This document shows, piece by piece, positions 1 to 4,929 of a stretch of DNA of 6,698 nt. The position numbers were made by a program, and so were the translations under genes. Position 1 is the first letter of the stretch, and each line of letters begins with the position of its first letter. The notes below the pieces were generated by a model. It ran no database searches. It saw nothing but the letters and a program-made list of their open reading frames with translations, and was not told where the DNA came from. The stretch comes from Thermoleophilia bacterium (lineage in GTDB: Bacteria > Actinomycetota > Thermoleophilia > Gaiellales > Gaiellaceae). Location of the stretch: contig JAICZB010000136.1 of assembly GCA_025933895.1 (NCBI GenBank), positions 1-6,698 on the forward strand. Reading direction: 5' to 3'.

Positions 1-621
1 CGCGTCCCCGTGCATCCAACCGAGCGGTTTCGTCGGCAGGATCAGATCGCTGTTCGCGCGCGGGCCGAGCAGGGCCGTGCGCACGGTGAACAGCCCCGCT
101 TCGGCGTCGACCTCGTCCGCCGGAAGGTTGAGCGCCGGTCGGATGAAGACGTCCCAGAAGCGGTCGATCGATTCGCTCGTTTCTCCGAGGCGCCTGAGCA
201 CTTCTCCGAACGTCTCGTTCGGCTGCGACTGTGCGGACCGCAGTCGCATCGTCGTCACGGGAAGACGAAGCCTGTCCCGTAGCGGCAGATGCGAGTACCT
301 CAGAAGAGCCGGGAGGCTGGGCGCGATCGTCGCGAACCGCCCGTCCCCGTCCACGACCGGCAGCCCGAGCCGGGTGCGGAGATACGAGCCGCTCTCGCCG
401 ATCCGGTCGAGGAAGCGCAGGTACTCGGTGAAGCAGCCGAGGGCGATGTGCTGCCCGTTGTCGGGCGGCGACTCCGGATCGCCCTCGCGCTCGGGCAGCG
501 TCTGGACGGCGCCCCCGAGGGTCGGTCGCGCCTCGAGCACCGTCACCTCGTGACCGGCGCCGACGAGGTCGAGCGCGGCGGCGAGGCCGGCGAGGCCGCC
601 GCCCACCACGGCGACCTTCAC
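1..621 (-). CDS. hpnE: Hydroxysqualene dehydroxylase HpnE (FAD-dependent), N-terminal 207 residues; 3' end outside window
   Basis: The HpnE family is a flavin amine-oxidase-fold enzyme that reductively removes the hydroxyl of hydroxysqualene to give squalene, the last step of the HpnCDE route. The visible part has the N-terminal Rossmann motif GGGLAG (residues 7-12), the acidic end of strand 2 (E30, in VTVLEA) that binds the FAD ribose, the following GG (36-37), and DNGQH (54-58), which is typical of HpnE. The segment around residues 155-185 (FWDVFIRPALNLP and following) also fits HpnE better than phytoene desaturases. The start is GTG at 621-619. It overlaps the hpnD stop as GTGA, and AAGGAG lies 8 nt upstream, so translation is coupled to hpnD. 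HpnE proteins usually exceed 400 residues, so about half is missing at the window edge; the frame is open to base 1. A generic FAD-dependent oxidoreductase is the only alternative, and the operon context argues against it. Confidence 0.93.
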   Translation of the reverse strand, partial: MKVAVVGGGLAGLAAALDLVGAGHEVTVLEARPTLGGAVQTLPEREGDPESPPDNGQHIALGCFTEYLRFLDRIGESGSYLRTRLGLPVVDGDGRFATIAPSLPALLRYSHLPLRDRLRLPVTTMRLRSAQSQPNETFGEVLRRLGETSESIDRFWDVFIRPALNLPADEVDAEAGLFTVRTALLGPRANSDLILPTKPLGWMHGDA

Positions 622-1436
622 GGCAGGAGCTCCTTCGCCACGACGGCGAGCTTGCGTGACGTGGAGAGCCGAGTCTTCTCGCCGAAAACGTCGAAGCCGG
701 ACGCCTCGATCCGGTCGAGGGTCTCGCGGTAGAGGCCCGCGAAGGTGCCCACGCAGAGGGCGCTGCGGCGGTCGAGCGAATCGAGCAGGCGCAAGCCCTC
801 GGCGAGGTGCGCCCGCGCCCGCGCGGCCTGGAAGACCATCAGCTCCCGAAATTCCGGCGACGGAGCGAGGTCCTCCACGCCGAACGCGGCGAGCTCGTCC
901 TGCGGGAGGTAGACGCGGCCGAGCTGCTCGTCCTCGGCGACGTCGCGGATGATGTTGATCAGCTGAAGGGCGATGCCGAGCGTCATCGCATGGGCGGTGT
1001 CGCCGGAGCCGTAGACCGGCACGCAGGCGAGCCCGACCGCGCCCGCGACCTTCTCGCAGTAGCCGCGCAGCTCCGCGAAGTCGGCGTACGTGGACTGCGC
1101 GAGGTCCTGCAGCCCGCCGTCGACGAGCGCCGCGAGCGGCTCCCTTGGGATGCCGAAGCGCTCGCGCGCGTCGCGGAGAGCGACGAAGACCGGGTCCGCA
1201 GGATCGCCGTCCGCAGAATCGCCGTCGAGCGCGGCGCGAAGCTCCTCGAGCCGGACGCGCTTCTCCTCCGGCGGCAGCTCGCCGTCGGCGACGTCGTCCA
1301 CCCTGCGCGCGAACGCATAGATCGCGGCGATCGCCTGCCGCTTCGCCCGCGGCAGGACCATGATCCCGTACGCGAAGTTCTTCGCCTCGCGCCGCGTGAT
1401 GCGGCCGACCTCGGCGTACGCCTCCTGGACGCTCAT
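618..1436 (-). CDS. hpnD: Presqualene diphosphate synthase HpnD
   Basis: A 272-residue squalene/phytoene synthase-family protein, predicted to condense two farnesyl diphosphates to presqualene diphosphate, the first committed step to squalene. It has both Mg-diphosphate motifs: DDVAD (D47-D51) and DVAED (D165-D169, within NIIRDVAED followed by LGRVYLP). It also has the family motif YCEKVAGAVG (126-135) and the N-terminal block NFAYGIMVLP (20-29). Assignment to HpnD rather than phytoene synthase rests on its position between hpnC and hpnE. The start is ATG at 1436-1434, overlapping the hpnC stop as ATGA. No Shine-Dalgarno sequence is visible, so it probably depends on coupling. The reading frame stays open far upstream, to about 2387, but that part is an off-frame translation of hpnC. 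Residues 72-81 are a five-residue duplication (GDSAD, GDPAD). The protein is cytoplasmic and probably associates with the membrane surface. Confidence 0.93.
   Translation of the reverse strand: MSVQEAYAEVGRITRREAKNFAYGIMVLPRAKRQAIAAIYAFARRVDDVADGELPPEEKRVRLEELRAALDGDSADGDPADPVFVALRDARERFGIPREPLAALVDGGLQDLAQSTYADFAELRGYCEKVAGAVGLACVPVYGSGDTAHAMTLGIALQLINIIRDVAEDEQLGRVYLPQDELAAFGVEDLAPSPEFRELMVFQAARARAHLAEGLRLLDSLDRRSALCVGTFAGLYRETLDRIEASGFDVFGEKTRLSTSRKLAVVAKELLP
630..635 (-). promoter_or_regulatory. Shine-Dalgarno sequence for hpnE
   Basis: AAGGAG on the minus strand, inside the last codons of hpnD and 8 nt before the GTG at 621. Its near-ideal sequence and spacing decide the GTG start and support re-initiation at the GTGA overlap. 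Confidence 0.75.
1195..1224. repeat. Two-copy 15-bp tandem repeat inside hpnD
   Basis: Units 1195-1209 (TCCGCAGGATCGCCG) and 1210-1224 (TCCGCAGAATCGCCG) match at 14 of 15 bases and are directly adjacent. The length is a multiple of three, so the repeat stays in frame. It encodes the five-residue units GDSAD and GDPAD (residues 72-81), a polar acidic loop just after the first Asp-rich helix region. It looks like a slippage duplication in a tolerant surface loop. Confidence 0.85.
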
Positions 1437-2239
1437 CGCACGAGCACGAGCGCAGCCTCGCGCGCGAGGCGCGCGCGCGACGGCCGGGGACGACCGCTGA
1501 AGATGTCCCAGCCGGCCTGCTCCAACGCGTCGAGCGCGGCGAGACCGCCGCGGGCGAAGAGCGCGACCGCCCGGCCGAGCCGTCCTCCGATCCGCACGCG
1601 CAGCGTCTCTCCCGCGGCCAGCAGCTCCTCTGCGCGCTGAGCCTCGAATCGGAGCAGCCCGCGCAGATCCTCCGACGGCCGGTCGAGCGAAGGCTCGCCG
1701 AAGGTACGCCGATCCTCCGCCGGCAGGTAGATGCGGCCGAGCTCGAGGTCGCGGGGCACGTCCTGGAGGAAGTTCACGAGCTGGAGACCGGTGCAGACGG
1801 AGTCGCTCGCCTCGACGAGCTCGGGCTCGTCCAGCCTGCGTAGGACGCCGAGCACGAGCCTCCCGCAGGGGTCGGCGGAGTGGACGCAGTAGTGCTTCAG
1901 GTCGGCCCACGAGTCGTACCTGCTCACACGCTGGTCCATGCGGTTCGCCTCGATCAACCGCAGGAACGGCTCGCGCGGCAGGTCGAACTCGCGGATGGTC
2001 GGCTGGACGTTCCGCAGCACCGGCCAGGCGGCCTCCCCCGCGTACGCCGCGTCCACCTCCCGCTCGAGCTCGTCGAGCGCCGCGAGCCGGTCCCCCTCGT
2101 ACGCGTCGCCGAGCTCGTCGACGAGCCGCGCGTAGCAATACAGGGCACGGATGTGCGGGCGCAGGTGTCGCGGGAAGAGAACCGAGCCGACCGGGAAGTT
2201 CTCGCCGGCGGCGCGGGCTGCGATGTCGGCAGGCTCCAC
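1433..2239 (-). CDS. hpnC: Hydroxysqualene synthase HpnC
   Basis: A 268-residue squalene/phytoene synthase-fold protein. HpnC converts presqualene diphosphate to hydroxysqualene, between HpnD and HpnE. It has both Asp motifs, DELGD (41-45) and DVPRD (160-164, within NFLQDVPRD followed by LGRIYLP). HpnC-like signatures are ENFPVGSVLFP (13-23) and YC..SADPCGRLVL (117-130). HpnC and HpnD here are clearly diverged paralogues. The start chosen is GTG at 2239-2237, because the conserved N-terminus begins there. The in-frame ATG at 2329 would add 30 Arg/Ser-rich residues and run into the divergent gene's leader. The ATG at 2247 is in another frame. No Shine-Dalgarno sequence precedes the GTG, but a -10-like hexamer lies 6 nt upstream, which suggests a leaderless mRNA. 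It is the first gene of the hpnCDE operon, and its stop overlaps the hpnD start. Confidence 0.93.
   Translation of the reverse strand: MEPADIAARAAGENFPVGSVLFPRHLRPHIRALYCYARLVDELGDAYEGDRLAALDELEREVDAAYAGEAAWPVLRNVQPTIREFDLPREPFLRLIEANRMDQRVSRYDSWADLKHYCVHSADPCGRLVLGVLRRLDEPELVEASDSVCTGLQLVNFLQDVPRDLELGRIYLPAEDRRTFGEPSLDRPSEDLRGLLRFEAQRAEELLAAGETLRVRIGGRLGRAVALFARGGLAALDALEQAGWDIFSGRPRPSRARLAREAALVLVR
1455..1470. repeat. Perfect 16-bp palindrome at the hpnC/hpnD junction, next to a CG-alternating tract
   Basis: GCCTCGCGCGCGAGGC is its own reverse complement. It lies within the last codons of hpnC, 18 nt upstream of the hpnD ATG on the mRNA. A run of alternating C and G follows at 1470-1479. 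In RNA it could form a short hairpin near the coupled ATGA start. The DNA stretch also has Z-form potential. Codon bias for Arg and Ala in a GC-rich genome could produce it by chance, so a function is unproven. Confidence 0.5.
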
Positions 2240-2243
2240 GCGA

Positions 2244-2261
2244 CCATTCTTGCTTGAATGG
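2244..2261. promoter_or_regulatory. Inverted repeat in the hpnC/STAS divergent intergenic region (possible operator)
   Basis: CCATTC (2244-2249) and GAATGG (2256-2261) are exact inverted copies separated by 6 nt. The repeat lies in the only intergenic space between two divergent transcription units (2240-2310, 71 nt). It covers the possible hpnC -10 on the minus strand and a weak -10-like TTGAAT (2254-2259) on the plus strand. A dimeric regulator bound here would cover both starts. Each arm is only 6 bp, so chance is possible. Confidence 0.35.
2246..2251 (-). promoter_or_regulatory. Possible -10 element of a leaderless hpnCDE promoter
   Basis: On the minus strand AAGAAT matches TATAAT at 4 of 6 positions and ends 6 nt before the GTG start of hpnC. 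Transcription would therefore begin at or next to the start codon. Leaderless mRNAs are common in actinobacteria, and no Shine-Dalgarno sequence precedes hpnC. A -35 is poorly defined: CCGACT at 2268-2273, 16 nt away, matches only at its GAC. Confidence 0.35.
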
Positions 2262-2294
2262 CCGCGCAGTCGGAGGGCGCCGCGGGCGCACCCG

Positions 2295-2304
2295 AGGGGA
2301 GGAG
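2295..2304 (+). promoter_or_regulatory. Shine-Dalgarno sequence that sets the TTG start of the STAS gene
   Basis: AGGGGAGGAG contains GGAGG at 2298-2302, 8 nt before TTG at 2311. It is the strongest ribosome-binding site in the window. It favours TTG 2311 over the in-frame TTG at 2254 and the GTG at 2365, which has a weaker GGGAGG 13 nt upstream. Confidence 0.75.
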
Positions 2305-2310
2305 AAGAGC

Positions 2311-2694
2311 TTGACCGACGCCGGAGCACCGGGCCCCGGAGCAGCGGGAGGACGCGAATCGGCCGTGACCGGAGTGGACCGCCGCAACGGCGCGGTCGTC
2401 GTGTCGCTCGCGGGCGAGCTCGACCTCTACAACGCCGAGGAGGTGCGCAGCGCGCTCCTCGACGCGTGCGCCGGCGAGCCCGAGACGCTCGTCATCGACC
2501 TGGAGCAGGTGCGGTTCATCGACTCCACCGCCCTCGGCGTGCTGATCGAGGCGCGCTCGAGGATGGCCGAGCGTAGTGGGTTCCGGCTTGCGGCCCCCGG
2601 CCTAGAGACCCGGCGCGCGCTCGAGGTCTCGGGGCTCGACCGCCACTTCCTCGTCCACGACACGGTCGCGGAGGCGCTCGAAGCGGCTCGTTGA
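2311..2694 (+). CDS. STAS-domain anti-sigma-factor antagonist (SpoIIAA/RsbV-like)
   Basis: A 127-residue single STAS domain behind a Gly/Ala/Pro-rich lead of about 20 residues. The fold is visible as strand VVVSLAGELDLYN (29-41), strand TLVIDLEQVRFID (59-71), the loop DSTALG (71-76) with helix VLIEARSRM, and the C-terminal strand and helix. Ser72 sits where SpoIIAA/RsbV proteins are phosphorylated by their anti-sigma kinase. The unphosphorylated form binds the kinase and frees a sigma factor. No partner kinase or sigma factor lies in the window, so the target is unknown. The start is TTG at 2311, chosen from its Shine-Dalgarno; GTG at 2365 would also leave a complete domain. It is the first gene of the plus-strand cluster, and its stop overlaps the next start as TTGA. 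It could instead be a STAS protein regulating something other than a sigma factor. Confidence 0.9.
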   Translation: MTDAGAPGPGAAGGRESAVTGVDRRNGAVVVSLAGELDLYNAEEVRSALLDACAGEPETLVIDLEQVRFIDSTALGVLIEARSRMAERSGFRLAAPGLETRRALEVSGLDRHFLVHDTVAEALEAAR

Positions 2695-3929
2695 CCGCGC
2701 GCGAAACACTGCTGCCGCCCGAGTCGCTCGCACGCTATGCGGACGCGATCGTGCGCGCGTGCCTCGGCATCGAGAAAGGCGACACGCTGGTCGTCCAGGG
2801 CGAGCCCGAGCACCGGGAGCTGCTCGTGGCCGTCGCCGAGTCTGCCTACCGCGCGGGCGCGCGTTTCGTCGACGTCGTCACCGCCGATCCGCTCGTCATG
2901 CGGGCGCGGCTGCTTCACGGGAGCGACGACGCGATCGGCGCGGTCTCACCGTGGTCGCGCCGACGGCTCCGCGAGGTCGCAGGCCCGCGCGGAGCTCTCG
3001 CGCAGATCGCCGGCGAGGGAGAGGCCGGCTATCTCGACGACGTCCCGCCGGAGCGGATCACGACCGACTACTCCCGTCGCGCCAAGCAGACGACGCACCT
3101 CCGCCGCGCGCAGCTCAACATGCGAGCGCGCTGGGTGATCGCCGGCTGGCCGACCGACCACTGGGCCGGGCAGGTCTATCCGAAGCTCAAGCCCCTCGCG
3201 GCGAAACGGCGACTCGCCGAGGACCTCCTCCGGTTCTCCCGCCTCGCCGACGGGGACGGAAAGGGAACGAGCGGCTGGCGCGAGCACCTGCGCACGCTCA
3301 GTCGCCGGTCGGAGCGGCTGACGAAGCTGGCCCTCACCCGGCTCGAGCTGCGCGGGCCGGGCACCGAGCTCGACGTCGGCTTCGTCGACGACACGCGCTG
3401 GCAGGGCGGCCCGGAGACGCTCGTGGACGGCCGGAAGCTCGCGCCGAACATGCCGACCGAGGAGGTCTTCACGAGCCCCGACCCGCGGCAGACAAACGGA
3501 ACCTTCCAGTGCACGTTCCCTCTCTCGTTCCGCGGCCGGCTGATCCAGGGGCTCCGCGGCGAGTTCTCCAACGGGAGGCTCGTCCGGCTCGAAGCCGATT
3601 CGGACGACGACCGCGACTTCGTCGCTTCCTTCATCGACACCGATCGGATGGGACGGCGGCTCGGCGAGGTCGCCCTCGTCGACGCCTCGTCGCGCATCGG
3701 CCAGATGGGACGGATCTACTACAACACGCTGCTCGACGAGAACGCAGCCGCCCACATCGCATTCGGCAGCGGTTTCGGCGGCACGCGTTCGGAAACCCCT
3801 GCCCGCGGAGTGAACCGCTCGACGATCCACCTCGACGTGATGATCGGGAGCCCGGAGCTCGAAGCGACGGGCGTCAATGCGCGCGGCCGGCGCATCCCGC
3901 TGATCCGCGAGGGGGCCTGGCAGATCTGA
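2691..3929 (+). CDS. M29-family metallo-aminopeptidase (AmpS/AmpT-like)
   Basis: A 412-residue protein, the usual length for peptidase family M29, whose members are cytoplasmic two-metal exopeptidases that release N-terminal amino acids. By analogy with aminopeptidase T, all metal ligands are present: E257 in NMPTEEVFTSPD (253-264), E326 in LGEVALVD, H355 in LLDENAAAHIAFG, and H380 and D382 in NRSTIHLDVMIG. The family block around W153-W158 and GPGTELDV (222-229) is also present. The start is TTG at 2691, overlapping the STAS stop. The conserved N-terminal helix (LARYADAIVRACL) begins by residue 13, so later starts would truncate it. GGAGG at 2670-2674 is too distant to be an ideal ribosome site, so coupling to the STAS gene is likely. 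The stop overlaps the proposed CTG start of the lipoprotein gene. Substrate specificity cannot be read from the sequence. Confidence 0.92.
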   Translation: MTARETLLPPESLARYADAIVRACLGIEKGDTLVVQGEPEHRELLVAVAESAYRAGARFVDVVTADPLVMRARLLHGSDDAIGAVSPWSRRRLREVAGPRGALAQIAGEGEAGYLDDVPPERITTDYSRRAKQTTHLRRAQLNMRARWVIAGWPTDHWAGQVYPKLKPLAAKRRLAEDLLRFSRLADGDGKGTSGWREHLRTLSRRSERLTKLALTRLELRGPGTELDVGFVDDTRWQGGPETLVDGRKLAPNMPTEEVFTSPDPRQTNGTFQCTFPLSFRGRLIQGLRGEFSNGRLVRLEADSDDDRDFVASFIDTDRMGRRLGEVALVDASSRIGQMGRIYYNTLLDENAAAHIAFGSGFGGTRSETPARGVNRSTIHLDVMIGSPELEATGVNARGRRIPLIREGAWQI

Positions 3930-4345
3930 GACGCGTCCTGGCGGTTGGAGCGCTCGCCGCCGTCCTCGCAACGGCGGCGGCAGGCTGCGGCGGAGGATCG
4001 CAGCCTCGTGTGAAGACGCGGGCCTCCGCTGCCGGGCCGCCGAAGTGCACCCTCTCGGCGAAGCAGCGCGGCGTGATCCGCCGCGCGAATCGGATGATCG
4101 TGAAGATGCACCGGCTCGAGCAGCCGCTGAAGACGGTGCACGAGCACGGGCCGCTGAAGCTCGAGTTGCTGCTGAACAAGTTCCTGCTCTCGATCGGCGT
4201 GCTGCCGGTCGACGACCGCGCCTACCTCATCCGCAAGGCAAAGGGCGCAACCGGTCTCTGCCGGGATTGCTTCGACGCCCTCGAGGCGCTCGAGCCGGCA
4301 GTTCAGACCAAGCTCGGCGAATCTCCCTGCAAACCCGGCTTCTAG
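3926..4345 (+). CDS. Small lipoprotein of unknown function, probably CTG-initiated
   Basis: I do not recognise the family. The frame encodes a textbook lipoprotein signal: basic RR at residues 2-3, a hydrophobic Ala/Val/Leu stretch (4-19), and AAGC with the lipidated Cys at 21, followed by GGGS. The mature part of about 119 residues is basic and mostly helical in character. It has four further Cys (41, 112, 115, 135) that could make two disulfides outside the cytoplasm. No ATG, GTG or TTG in this frame precedes the signal peptide closely. CTG at 3926 gives the cleanest signal, with GAGGGGG (3909-3915) 10 nt upstream and a CTGA overlap with the peptidase stop. CTG at 3917 would add three residues. 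The first GTG, at about 4013, would remove the whole signal. It sits between the M29 and HIT genes in the same cluster. Existence of the gene is well supported; the exact start is less certain. Confidence 0.78.
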   Translation: MRRVLAVGALAAVLATAAAGCGGGSQPRVKTRASAAGPPKCTLSAKQRGVIRRANRMIVKMHRLEQPLKTVHEHGPLKLELLLNKFLLSIGVLPVDDRAYLIRKAKGATGLCRDCFDALEALEPAVQTKLGESPCKPGF

Positions 4346-4350
4346 CTCGG

Positions 4351-4929
4351 ATGCCGGAGACGCCGGAAGAGCTGTGGGAGCGGGTCCATGACCAGCTGCG
4401 CATGCCGCCGGTCGAGGAGTGGGAAACCTGGCCGTTCGAGGGCGCGCTCTGCGTCCGGCCGCTCGCACCGCCGGTCGAGCGCGAGCAGCCGCGGGGCGGC
4501 GCGGGCGGCGTCGACTGCCGGCGCTGCGCCGCGTCCGACGACGAGTACCTCTGGACGAACGAGCGCTGGCGCCTGTTCGCCTTCGACAAGCCGTCCGGCC
4601 TGCCTCTCGTGGTCATCCTCGAGACACGCGAGCACTTCGGTGAGCCGGGTGACCTCCCCGACGAGCTCGCTTCGGAGCTCGGCCTGCTGCTCGCGCGAAT
4701 CGAGCGGGCGATCCGGTCCCTCGGCGAGCTGGGCCGCGTGCACGTCTGCCGCTGGGGCGACGGCGGCGAACACCTCCACTGGTGGTTCCTGGCGCGGCCG
4801 GCGCGACTACCGCAGCTGATCGGCTCCTTCGCCGCCGTCTGGGACGACGTCCTGCCGTCGACGCCGGAGGAGGTCTGGCGCGCCGATCTCGCCGCGCTCG
4901 AGGCGGCGCTCGGCGCAACCGACGACTAG
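4351..4929 (+). CDS. HIT-superfamily protein with an HxHxW active-site variant
   Basis: A 192-residue protein with the HIT layout: a CxxC pair (C56, C59) as in zinc-binding HIT proteins, then TNERWRLFAFDKPSG (69-83), the strand LPLVVILETREH (84-95), a helix (104-124), and GGEHLHWWFLARP (138-150). HIT proteins are nucleotide hydrolases or transferases whose second triad His forms a nucleotidyl-enzyme intermediate. Here H141 and H143 fill the first two positions and W145 the third. GalT and Ap4A phosphorylases likewise lack the third His, having Gln instead. The nucleophile is therefore kept, but the substrate cannot be assigned. The N-terminal 50 residues and the C-terminal tail (LIGSFAAVWDDVLP onward) lie outside the basic domain. 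The ATG at 4351 follows the lipoprotein stop by 5 nt. No Shine-Dalgarno sequence is evident. The gene ends in a stop shared with the convergent PLD gene. Confidence 0.72.
   Translation: MPETPEELWERVHDQLRMPPVEEWETWPFEGALCVRPLAPPVEREQPRGGAGGVDCRRCAASDDEYLWTNERWRLFAFDKPSGLPLVVILETREHFGEPGDLPDELASELGLLLARIERAIRSLGELGRVHVCRWGDGGEHLHWWFLARPARLPQLIGSFAAVWDDVLPSTPEEVWRADLAALEAALGATDD
4926..4929. other. Convergent genes sharing the stop palindrome CTAG
   Basis: The plus-strand HIT gene ends in TAG at 4927-4929, and the minus-strand PLD gene ends in TAG read from 4928-4926. Both coding regions include CTAG, so there is no intergenic DNA and each transcript's terminator must lie inside the opposing gene, if there is one. 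Confidence 0.95.

Noticed and set aside
807..1640. A 277-residue plus-strand frame opposite hpnC/hpnD, and similar long antisense frames such as 2946-3971 on the minus strand
   Set aside because: Long antisense frames are expected at this GC content. They lack conserved motifs, have no ribosome site and lie opposite well-supported genes.
2245..2247. Minus-strand ATG just upstream of the hpnC GTG
   Set aside because: It is in a different frame from the conserved HpnC sequence, and the frame it opens (to 1954) encodes no recognisable protein.
2254..2310. N-terminal extension of the STAS protein from TTG at 2254
   Set aside because: It would encode a Gly/Arg-rich stretch translated from the ribosome-binding region itself. 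The strong GGAGG 8 nt before TTG 2311 marks the start.
618..2387. A single 589-residue minus-strand frame that could be read as a fusion protein ending in HpnD
   Set aside because: The part upstream of 1436 is an Arg/Pro/Ala-rich off-frame reading of hpnC, whose own frame is conserved and has its own stop. HpnD starts at the ATG at 1436.
2759..4345. A 528-residue plus-strand frame
   Set aside because: Up to about 3925 it is an off-frame shadow of the M29 peptidase, very rich in Arg and Ala. Only its last 139 codons, the lipoprotein, are a credible gene.
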